Of a DNA stretch of 5,304 nt, positions 1 to 4,542 are shown piece by piece (position 1 is the first letter of the stretch; each line of letters starts with the position of its first letter). The translations under genes and the position numbers were made by a program. The notes below the pieces were generated by a model. That model had not been told where the DNA came from and searched no databases. It worked only from the letters and a program-made list of their open reading frames with translations. Source of the stretch: Deltaproteobacteria bacterium (GTDB lineage: Bacteria > Myxococcota_A > UBA9160); assembly GCA_003520425.1 (NCBI GenBank), contig DOUU01000022.1, forward strand, positions 714-6,017. Direction: 5' to 3'.

Positions 1-36
1 GAGCTGAACGGGGTGCGATTCCTGCGGCATGAGGCG

Positions 37-54
37 CCGGCCTTCCCAGGCCGG
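37..54. terminator. Perfect GC-rich stem-loop after the PEP-CTERM-like gene
   Basis: CCGGCCT and AGGCCGG form a perfect 7-bp stem around a TCCC loop. It begins 8 bases beyond the stop codon of the minus-strand gene at 63-704. Position and stability fit a transcript end or 3' protective hairpin. Neither strand has a T-run after the stem, so it is not a canonical intrinsic terminator. The outermost bases 1-36 show nothing recognisable. Confidence 0.35.
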
Positions 55-62
55 AATGTTGG

Positions 63-704
63 CTAGGAAGCGATGAAATTCCTCAACCGGGCCCGGTCGA
101 GGCCAGGACGCATGGCTCGAGACGGGCAGCGCTCCTGCCGCGACTGAGCGCGCGAAGAGCTCGCGACTATCAAACCGGCCAGTCCCAAGAGGACAAGAAG
201 ACCCGATCCCGCCTCGGGCACAGGAGTGCCGACAGTCGTGGTCGACAGCGGCGCCGAGCCCGTGAAGCGGTTCAAATGCCCGCCTGAGAGAAAGGGCACA
301 GCCACGCCCATGACGACCGCCGATGATGCAAGGAGCCCCACGGGCGGAGAGAAGGTGGCCTCGCCCTCTGCATCGGCAATGGGAAACGGATCCAGGAAGC
401 TGACGTCGATCCGGCAGCCATCACATTGGCCAAGACCGGCTTCGGCGTCGGGCTCGGGGTGAAGAAACAGGTTCGGGGCGGTCGGAGTAGCACCGGCTCG
501 CAAGTTGCTTGCGAGAAGCTGGAACGGTGCCGGAAGGTCGCCAGGCGGTAGCCAATCCACCGAAGGGGGCGACTGAGGGGTAGGACCCTGGGGCGAGCTT
601 CCGATGGTCCGGCCTGCGCTACCGAGTTTCGTGGGTCCATTGGCAGCCCATGAGAGGAGGAGGATCAGCAGCACCGGCGTGAGGATCTGACGCCTGGAGA
701 ACAT
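63..704 (-). CDS. Secreted protein with PEP-CTERM-like C-terminal sorting signal
   Basis: The predicted protein has 213 residues. Residues 1-22 look like a signal peptide: a basic start (MFSRRQ), a leucine-rich core and a small-residue region (SWAANG). The middle is proline- and glycine-rich, with one CxxC pair (QCDGC, residues 93-97), and matches no enzyme I recognise. Residues 162-181 read VPEAG followed by a hydrophobic segment (LLVLLGLAGLIVA), then Ser/Arg. This is the architecture of PEP-CTERM signals, which in Gram-negative bacteria are handled by exosortase and send proteins to the envelope or exopolysaccharide. Two points are odd. The motif is VPEA rather than VPEP, and about 30 mostly polar, Arg-rich residues follow the membrane segment, where family members usually stop within a few basic residues. 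Neither alternative frame gives an immediate stop that would explain the tail as a simple frameshift. The ATG start is supported by GAAAGG at 713-718, 8 bases upstream. The sorting-signal call is inferred from pattern; the cargo function is unknown. Confidence 0.6.
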   Translation of the reverse strand: MFSRRQILTPVLLILLLSWAANGPTKLGSAGRTIGSSPQGPTPQSPPSVDWLPPGDLPAPFQLLASNLRAGATPTAPNLFLHPEPDAEAGLGQCDGCRIDVSFLDPFPIADAEGEATFSPPVGLLASSAVVMGVAVPFLSGGHLNRFTGSAPLSTTTVGTPVPEAGSGLLVLLGLAGLIVASSSRAQSRQERCPSRAMRPGLDRARLRNFIAS

Positions 705-707
705 GGT

Positions 708-783
708 GCCCGCCTTTCGGGCTCAGGCGGCGGAACGCTTTCCTGCCGCCCGGACCTCTTCCGCCGACACCCTCCAGTTCCGG
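708..783 (-). promoter_or_regulatory. Structured 5' leader with SD in a hairpin loop
   Basis: Read on the minus strand, the leader of the PEP-CTERM-like gene can fold into consecutive stems. The one nearest the start (708-722) is GCCCG-AAAGG-CGGGC, with the SD core AAAGG forming the whole loop and the start codon 3 bases after the stem. Three bases upstream is a stronger hairpin (726-750): GGCGGC and GGAA pair with TTCC and GCCGCC around an AGCG loop, with a single bulged A. A weaker 5-bp helix (CCGGA/TCCGG, 750-754 with 779-783) can enclose the segment before that. It matches no riboswitch class I recognise. Control of translation is inferred only from the placement of the SD. Confidence 0.35.
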
Positions 784-798
784 CTGTAAAAGTATTCG

Positions 799-814
799 GG
801 TGATGCAGATCACA
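799..814. promoter_or_regulatory. Crp/Fnr-type dyad
   Basis: On the minus strand the site reads TGTGA-TCTGCA-TCACC, which contains a perfect GTGAT-N4-ATCAC inverted repeat (800-813). The known CRP consensus is TGTGA-N6-TCACA, so one position of the ten differs. It lies about 95-110 bp upstream of the ATG of the PEP-CTERM-like gene. A loose -10-like TACTTT follows on the same strand toward the gene. That is a plausible activator position, but the regulator and promoter are inferred. It could also act on rightward transcription into 821 onward. Confidence 0.4.
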
Positions 815-851
815 ACTTGAGTGGAAATCCCCTCATTTCATTCGGCGGCCC

Positions 852-1081
852 CCGAGGTGACAACCCTCGGCACGCGAGTGCCGCGTTTCGTCACTTCCAT
901 GGAACCTTGGTGGGAGTTGTTCAGGGGGAGCCCCAGAGAGGGAGTCGGGATGAACGGGCCGAAGTCGAAAAGAGCCTCTAAAGCGACGCGGCTTCCGACC
1001 CGTATCTTCGTCTTTTCGCCGGCCCTCTGTGCCAGGTTCCCCGCCTTGGCACAGCGCAGGGTGACTGCTCTGCCGCAGAGC
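852..1081. other. Palindrome-dense, gene-free segment; possible structured RNA or element relic
   Basis: Several distinct stems occur within 230 bp. CCGAGG/CCTCGG (852-857, 865-870) overlaps CGGCAC-GCGA-GTGCCG (868-883), so the two are mutually exclusive. The second is nested in a wider imperfect dyad, GTGAC (857-861) with GTCAC (890-894). TTCCATGGAA (895-904) is a perfect palindrome. GGGCCG plus CGAAAAGA (956-961, 966-973) pair with TCTTTTCG plus CGGCCC (1011-1018, 1020-1025). CTGTGCCA/TGGCACAG (1027-1034, 1047-1054) follows one base later. GCTCTGC-C-GCAGAGC (1067-1081) is a 15-base palindrome. Open frames run through it on both strands (821-1384 plus, 838-1134 minus), but neither looks like a known protein here. 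It ends where the epimerase homology begins, so it may be inserted or rearranged DNA. No transposase or clear target duplication was seen. Confidence 0.4.
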
Positions 1082-1090
1082 GAAGGCTGC

Positions 1091-1384
1091 GAAGACCTGG
1101 CTGAGCTAGGCACGAACGCGCCACAAGTGGTCAAGCGGCTCTTCCCTGATTACGAGGAGGAGTACCGCCGCCGGAGCTGGAGAATGTTCCCGAGCATCGA
1201 TCGGGTGTACGTCAACGCGAAGGCGCGAAGGAACCTGGCGTGGAGTCCGAGCTACGACTTTCGCTACGTGCTCGATCGGCTGAAGGCGGGCGAGGACCCA
1301 CGGAGCACCTTGTCCCGATTCGTCGGCTCGAAGGGCTATCACCCCGGGAAGACGTTTGCCAAGGGACCCTACCCTGTCCGCTGA
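1091..1384 (+). pseudogene. 3' remnant of an NAD-dependent epimerase/dehydratase gene
   Basis: About 97 codons, ending in TGA, encode what looks like the C-terminal end of an extended-SDR NAD-dependent epimerase/dehydratase of the nucleotide-sugar type. Recognisable pieces are EDLAELGTNAPQVV, the block RMFPSIDRVYVNAKARRNL, then WSPSYDFRYVLDRLKAGEDP, VGSKGYH and the final GPYPV. Intact family members are roughly 300-350 residues. They have an N-terminal GxxGxxG Rossmann motif and a YxxxK catalytic pair, and both are absent here. The reading frame stays open upstream to a GTG at 821, but residues 1-90 of that frame have no epimerase character and pass through the palindrome-rich segment. I therefore call a 5'-truncated gene rather than a 187-residue protein. 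No convincing SD precedes 821 or 1091. The surviving part has no internal stop, so the truncation may be recent. Without the nucleotide-binding domain it should not be enzymatically active. Confidence 0.72.
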
Positions 1385-1499
1385 GGGCGCACGAGATGAG
1401 CAAGCATCATGCTGGCCCGTTTTGCACCTGTGATTCTGCCGCGGATCGCAATCCTGATACCATGCTTCCGCGACAGCGTGGCTCGTCCCGAGGCGCGTC

Positions 1500-1949
1500 T
1501 CAGACCACGCGATAGACCTTGTACTCGACTCCGTGGGGCATGAGGCGGCCTTCGGCAACGAACAAGGTGTGGTTCAGCCAGCCATAGCGCAGATCGCCGG
1601 TCTCGTAGCGTGGAGTTGTACGGAAGTACTGATCCCCGTAGTCGGTGCTGCCGCCGGTCGTAACGGCGCGTTGGACCTTCTCATTCATGTCGAGCAGGCC
1701 GGTGTACGCGGTGTAGATCGCCGCGCCATCGTCAGTGAGGAACTGGCCACGCACATCCAATCGTCCCCATCCGTCGGGGCCGACGAGGAGCCAGTCGGCG
1801 CCCCCGGTCAATACCTTTCCCTTGAGACGCTTTCCATCGATGCTGCCCCCGGTCACCTCGAAGACCAGGCGCGTGCCGAACGGGCCTGTACCGATTTGCA
1901 CTGGATCTTTGAGCGTCGCGTGGCAGGTGAACTCGTATTCGAGATCCAT
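1500..1949 (-). CDS. DUF3237 (UPF0311) family protein
   Basis: A 149-residue, full-length member of the DUF3237 family, which is small, cytosolic (no signal peptide) and of undefined biochemical function. The conserved signatures appear in order: GPFGTR (22-27); GGSIDGKRLKGKVLTGGADW (34-53), matching the family's GG..DG.RL.G...GGADW pattern; GRLDVRGQFLTDDGAAIY (62-79); and FRTTPRYETGDLRYGWLN (109-126) followed by VAEG (131-134). I chose the ATG at 1949 over an in-frame ATG at 1991. A strong GGAGG at 1959-1963 sits 9 bases upstream of 1949, and the 14 extra residues of the longer form overlap the SD and are not part of the domain. The gene is divergent from the methyltransferase at 2173 and convergent with the epimerase remnant; there is no operon partner. 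Family assignment is firm; no role can be proposed from the context. Confidence 0.9.
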   Translation of the reverse strand: MDLEYEFTCHATLKDPVQIGTGPFGTRLVFEVTGGSIDGKRLKGKVLTGGADWLLVGPDGWGRLDVRGQFLTDDGAAIYTAYTGLLDMNEKVQRAVTTGGSTDYGDQYFRTTPRYETGDLRYGWLNHTLFVAEGRLMPHGVEYKVYRVV

Positions 1950-1958
1950 GCGAACCTT

Positions 1959-1963
1959 CCTCC
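1959..1963 (-). promoter_or_regulatory. SD fixing the DUF3237 start
   Basis: GGAGG, within GGAGGAAGG on the minus strand, lies 9 bases before the ATG at 1949. It overlaps codons of the longer reading frame that opens at 1991, so it argues for the shorter protein. Confidence 0.7.
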
Positions 1964-2065
1964 GCATCTGGAGGGTGCGAGTGGAGATCAAACGGCCTCT
2001 GGAGGAGCTCCTGCTCGTTGCCGAAGTTCCCGGACCCCCTCACCCGAGCGCAGAATAGCTGCTTG

Positions 2066-2077
2066 AGAGGATCCTCT
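2066..2077. promoter_or_regulatory. Perfect 12-bp palindrome between divergent genes
   Basis: AGAGGATCCTCT is a perfect palindrome in the 223-bp gap between the divergent DUF3237 and methyltransferase genes, 117 bp from one start and 96 bp from the other. A second, shorter palindrome (AGGAGCTCCT) is at 2003-2012. The positions suit a dimeric regulator, but there is no matching regulator gene in view, so the role is speculative. Confidence 0.22.
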
Positions 2078-2143
2078 ACCCTTCTCAGGGTTCGAAGCAA
2101 GCGTGCCGCTACGCGGGGCTAGGAGCCGACCACGAGTATGGGC

Positions 2144-2169
2144 CATAATTTCCGGACTGCGGATAGTCC
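2144..2169 (+). promoter_or_regulatory. Possible -10 box and start-proximal hairpin of the first methyltransferase gene
   Basis: CATAAT (2144-2149) matches the -10 consensus at five of six positions, but no good -35 lies 16-18 bp upstream. Just after it, GGACT and AGTCC (2154-2158, 2165-2169) form a 5-bp stem around GCGGAT, ending 3 bases before the ATG at 2173. Initiation at the expected distance would give a leader of only about 15-18 bases. No strong SD is visible, so both the promoter and the start are tentative. Confidence 0.22.
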
Positions 2170-2172
2170 AGG

Positions 2173-2865
2173 ATGCTCACCCAAGTCACCTCCGGCGGAG
2201 TGCGCTACGTCGGCCAGCGGCTCGGCCTGATTTTTGTCTTCGCCTGCATCCTTTTTTCGTGCGCAGGAAGCTGGAACTGGACGCGCGGCTGGGCCTACGT
2301 GGTGACCGTTTTGGTGCTCGAAATAGGCACCCTCTGTCTCCTCGCCGCACGGGCACCGGAAACGCTGAACCAGCGCGGCGCCAGGCACTCAGGGATCAAG
2401 TCGTTCGACAAAGTCTTCGCAGTACTCTGGTTGTTTTTCGCTCTGGGTACCCCCGCAGTCGCCGGACTGGACGCTGTCCGCTTGCATTGGTCGAGCCTGC
2501 CCCGATCGATGTTCTACATCGGCCTCGTGATCCTGGTTCTGGCTTTCTTTTTCGGCACCTGGGCAATGTTGGAGAATGAGCATTTTGAACAGTTCGTTCG
2601 GGTCCAGGAGGAGAGGGAACATCGCGTGGTGACCACCGGACCCTATCGGTTCGTAAGGCACCCCGGATATCTCGCAGCCATCCTTGGAGCACTGGCGACA
2701 CCCCTCATGCTGGGGTCGGCCTGGACATTCATTCCAGCGGGGCTGGTGGGCTTGCTCTTCGTGGTGCGGACGCGTCTTGAGGACGAGACGCTTCGGCATG
2801 AACTCGACGGGTACGAGGCGTACTCCGCGCGAACTCGGTTTCGGCTTCTGCCCTCTCTCTGGTAG
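2173..2865 (+). CDS. ICMT/PEMT-type membrane methyltransferase (first of pair)
   Basis: This 230-residue integral membrane protein belongs to the isoprenylcysteine carboxyl methyltransferase / phospholipid methyltransferase superfamily, which transfers a methyl group from S-adenosylmethionine at the membrane face. Hydrophobic segments lie near residues 15-32, 40-58, 81-100, 113-132 and 164-198. The C-terminal cofactor-binding signature is complete: VVTTGPYRFVRHPGY (152-166), then LEDETL (202-207), GYEAY (213-217) and the terminal RFRLLPSLW. Length and motif order match bacterial family members, so the gene appears intact. The ATG at 2173 lacks a strong SD; an in-frame GTG at 2200 (residue 10), preceded by GGCGGA, is an alternative that keeps all membrane segments. 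The substrate cannot be read from the sequence. Bacterial members are often named after isoprenylcysteine methylation, although prenylated proteins are not established for most of them. The gene faces a paralogue at 2993-3676. Confidence 0.87.
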   Translation: MLTQVTSGGVRYVGQRLGLIFVFACILFSCAGSWNWTRGWAYVVTVLVLEIGTLCLLAARAPETLNQRGARHSGIKSFDKVFAVLWLFFALGTPAVAGLDAVRLHWSSLPRSMFYIGLVILVLAFFFGTWAMLENEHFEQFVRVQEEREHRVVTTGPYRFVRHPGYLAAILGALATPLMLGSAWTFIPAGLVGLLFVVRTRLEDETLRHELDGYEAYSARTRFRLLPSLW

Positions 2866-2869
2866 GGAA

Positions 2870-2885
2870 GCGGGCATACGCCCGC
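2870..2885. terminator. Stem-loop after the first methyltransferase gene
   Basis: GCGGGC-ATAC-GCCCGC is a perfect 6-bp stem beginning 5 bases after the TAG at 2863-2865. There is no T-run after it, so termination is inferred from position only. Confidence 0.35.
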
Positions 2886-2963
2886 ACCCTGGCCCCCGTT
2901 CTCATTTGCACCGGATCGATCTTCGGGTCCGCACTGGGCCGGAAAATTCCGTGCCAGAGCCCG

Positions 2964-2985
2964 CAGTTTTGCGGAGCGCAAACTG
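2964..2985. terminator. Stem-loop after the second methyltransferase gene
   Basis: CAGTTTTGCG pairs with CGCAAACTG (one bulged T) around a GAG loop. The hairpin starts 7 bases beyond the stop of the minus-strand gene that ends at 2993. It has no trailing T-run on either strand. With the hairpin at 2870-2885 it could separate the two converging transcripts. Confidence 0.33.
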
Positions 2986-2992
2986 GGATTAC

Positions 2993-3676
2993 TCACCACA
3001 CGTAGGGAATCAGCCGATACCGAACCTTCTCGCAGTATTCCTTGTATCCAGGGAGATTCTTCGACAGATACCGCTCCTCGTCCAGAAGCCGTGCCACAAT
3101 GACGGCGCTGAGCGGGAGGACGAGGACCAGTGCCCACAGCGAGCCAAGGGCCGGTGGAGTGGCCAAGAACAGCAGCAGCGAACCCGCGTACATCGGGTGC
3201 CGGACGATGCTGTAGGGTCCGGTCGAGACCACGCGCTGGCCTGGCTTCACCTCGACCACCCTGGAGGCGTAGCTGTTCTCGCGGGCTGCGAGGAAGGTGA
3301 TCAGGATCCCCACCACGAGGACCGCATCGGCGACCAGCACGAGGGGTCCCGGGATGACCGAACCGTGGTGGCGGCGTTCAATCCCCGGGACAACCCACAT
3401 GACGCACCCGAGGGTGATCGCCAGGACTTGAATGATCCTCTGACTCTTCTCGGGCTCGCCCGCCGGCCCGAACTGGAGGCGACTCTCAAGGAGAGCGGGA
3501 TCGTGTTTCAAGAAATAGAAGGTGCCCAAGAGCGTCAAAAGGAAGAAGAGGATCCAGTAGACCCACGCCTCCCAGAAGCGCAGCGACCCGGCGGGCAGGA
3601 AAAGCAAAAGGGCGAGGATGAGCTGCCATCCGACGGTCCAGGCGAGCGCCCTTCTTCTTAGAATCTTCGGGTCCAA
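2993..3676 (-). CDS. ICMT/PEMT-type membrane methyltransferase (second of pair)
   Basis: A 227-residue membrane protein of the same superfamily as its convergent neighbour. Hydrophobic segments occur near residues 11-29, 36-56, 81-98, 110-130 and 164-196. The cofactor signature reads VVSTGPYSIVRHPMYAG (149-165), followed by LLDEERYL (197-204), PGYKEYCEKVRYRLIPYVW at the C-terminus. The start is a TTG at 3676: AGGAG at 3682-3686 lies 5 bases upstream, and the protein begins MDPKILRRRALAW, a basic, cytoplasmic-type start before the first membrane helix. The two proteins align along their whole length. Shared features include an early tryptophan-rich WxW/GW or EAWVYW stretch, an EN motif before the signature (EN at 134-135 in the first, 133-134 here), and a LATP(L/P)xLGSxW segment after it. 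They are clearly paralogues but not recent duplicates. A 127-bp gap separates the stop codons. The methyl acceptor is unknown. Confidence 0.9.
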   Translation of the reverse strand: MDPKILRRRALAWTVGWQLILALLLFLPAGSLRFWEAWVYWILFFLLTLLGTFYFLKHDPALLESRLQFGPAGEPEKSQRIIQVLAITLGCVMWVVPGIERRHHGSVIPGPLVLVADAVLVVGILITFLAARENSYASRVVEVKPGQRVVSTGPYSIVRHPMYAGSLLLFLATPPALGSLWALVLVLPLSAVIVARLLDEERYLSKNLPGYKEYCEKVRYRLIPYVW

Positions 3677-3681
3677 GTCTG

Positions 3682-3686
3682 CTCCT
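3682..3686 (-). promoter_or_regulatory. SD supporting a TTG start
   Basis: AGGAG on the minus strand, 5 bases before the TTG at 3676. This spacing and match are what justify a rare start codon for the second methyltransferase. Confidence 0.65.
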
Positions 3687-4100
3687 GCACCCCGGCCCGG
3701 CGGCGGCAGAGGGACTGTGCGGATCGCCGCCAGATCGGCTCACTCAAGAACACACGTTCCGTCTAACACTGGATCAGAGCTTCCTGCCCGGCATCATCAC
3801 CCAGTGCAAGGCATTGCTTCGGCAATACCCAATCCGCGGCGAGCGCTCAGCCAGTAAACAGCGGTGAATGATACTTGGCGCGGTGCTGTTCACACTTCGG
3901 GAGGAGCATCATTGGTGGGGGCTCCGGCGGTCGAGCCTTCGCCGAAGAGTGACCCGCCACTACGACTGGAGGGCGAAACGGATGCGCTGGCGACAACCCG
4001 TGCCTCGATTTCATAAAGCGGCTTGCGTGGTGAGGGGCAGTCCGAGAGGGCGATTGGCGCGGCTGGGGCGCTCGCCTGCCCGCCGCTACGCTCGGTAACT
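3687..4100. other. Intergenic stretch without a recognised gene
   Basis: About 410 bp between the divergently oriented methyltransferase (minus) and acetyltransferase (plus) genes. The clearest structure is ATTGC-TTCG-GCAAT (3813-3826), a 5-bp stem with a UUCG-type tetraloop, extendable by two more pairs past a mismatch. It has no T-run, so it is not an obvious terminator. Short open frames exist on both strands (for example 3868-4098 plus, starting MILGAVLFTLREEHHWW), but they are Arg- or Pro-rich, match nothing I recognise and look like GC-rich chance frames. It probably holds the promoters of both flanking genes, though I could not define them. Confidence 0.4.
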
Positions 4101-4499
4101 GTGATCCGCCATGCGGCACCGAAAGATGTCCCCGCCATCCAGCAGCTTCTTCGCTCTCTGCCGGATGTCTGGCAGGACTCATGGCGAGAGGACGTAGTCG
4201 AACGTGCCCTCGACTCGGCTCGTGATCTCGCCTTCGTCGCCGAGGAGGATGACCAGATCGTGGGCTTTGCAAGCGGCCACGATACGGGCTTCCGGGCATA
4301 TCTAAGCGAGCTGGCAGTATCCCGCAGCCATCAGCGCAAGGGAATCGGGGCGCAGCTGGTCCGTCGGATCGAAGCCGAACTCACCGCGCGAGGTTGCGCA
4401 GTTCTCATCGCGGACGTCGATCCTCCGGCAGAGCCTTTCTATCGCAAACTTGGGTGGCGGGCTCCGCGGGCTACTCTGCTTGGCCACCGGGTCCGATAG
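4101..4499 (+). CDS. GNAT family N-acetyltransferase
   Basis: A GCN5-related acetyltransferase, which uses acetyl-CoA to acetylate an amine of a small molecule or protein in the cytosol. Taking the GTG at 4101 as start gives 132 residues. The order is typical: VIRHAAPKDVPAIQQLL (strand 1, helix 1; residues 1-17), LAFVAEEDDQIVGFASG (strands 2-3, about 43-59), YLSELAVS (strand 4), the acetyl-CoA pyrophosphate loop QRKGIGA (78-84; Q/R-x-x-G-x-G/A), a long helix, CAVLIADV (strand 5) and PAEPFYRKLGW (motif B, 109-119). The frame is open back to a TTG at 4023, which would add 26 residues, but that extension has no family character, so the GTG start is preferred. Neither start has a strong SD. The C-terminus is short, which is normal for compact single-domain members. 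The substrate is not predictable. The gene converges on the glutathione transferase. Confidence 0.8.
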   Translation: MIRHAAPKDVPAIQQLLRSLPDVWQDSWREDVVERALDSARDLAFVAEEDDQIVGFASGHDTGFRAYLSELAVSRSHQRKGIGAQLVRRIEAELTARGCAVLIADVDPPAEPFYRKLGWRAPRATLLGHRVR

Positions 4500-4508
4500 G
4501 ACTTCTCT

Positions 4509-4526
4509 GGGCTCTAGAGAGGGCCC
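4509..4526. terminator. Imperfect dyad between convergent genes
   Basis: In the 43-bp gap between the acetyltransferase and glutathione transferase stops, GGG plus CTCT can pair with AGAG plus CCC, leaving a two-base bulge and a very tight loop. It contains the palindrome CTCTAGAG. Weak; possibly a shared transcript-end structure. Confidence 0.2.
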
Positions 4527-4542
4527 ATTCTGTCCTGCAGGG

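Noticed and set aside
705..820. Sigma-54 promoter for the PEP-CTERM-like gene
   Set aside because: Some PEP-CTERM genes are sigma-54 dependent, but no GG-N10-GC element with TGGCAC/TTGC character is present on the minus strand here.
956..1054. Group II intron or retron-type RNA
   Set aside because: No domain V-like hairpin and no reverse transcriptase gene in the window.
838..1134. Minus-strand 98-codon frame through the palindrome-rich segment
   Set aside because: No recognised motif, no SD, and it overlaps the epimerase remnant. Its sequence is explained by the inverted repeats being open on both strands.
1950..1991. N-terminal extension of the DUF3237 protein to an ATG at 1991
   Set aside because: The strong SD at 1959-1963 sits inside this extension, and the added residues are not part of the conserved domain.
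2684..3661. Plus-strand open frame of 325 codons, the longest in the window
   Set aside because: It starts inside the first methyltransferase gene in another frame and runs antisense through the second. Composition is charged and low-complexity, with no family signature.
3761..3767. GTCTAAC resembling one core site of an integron attC
   Set aside because: No matching GTTRRRY partner or attC-like long stem was found in the following sequence, and there is no integrase or cassette structure.
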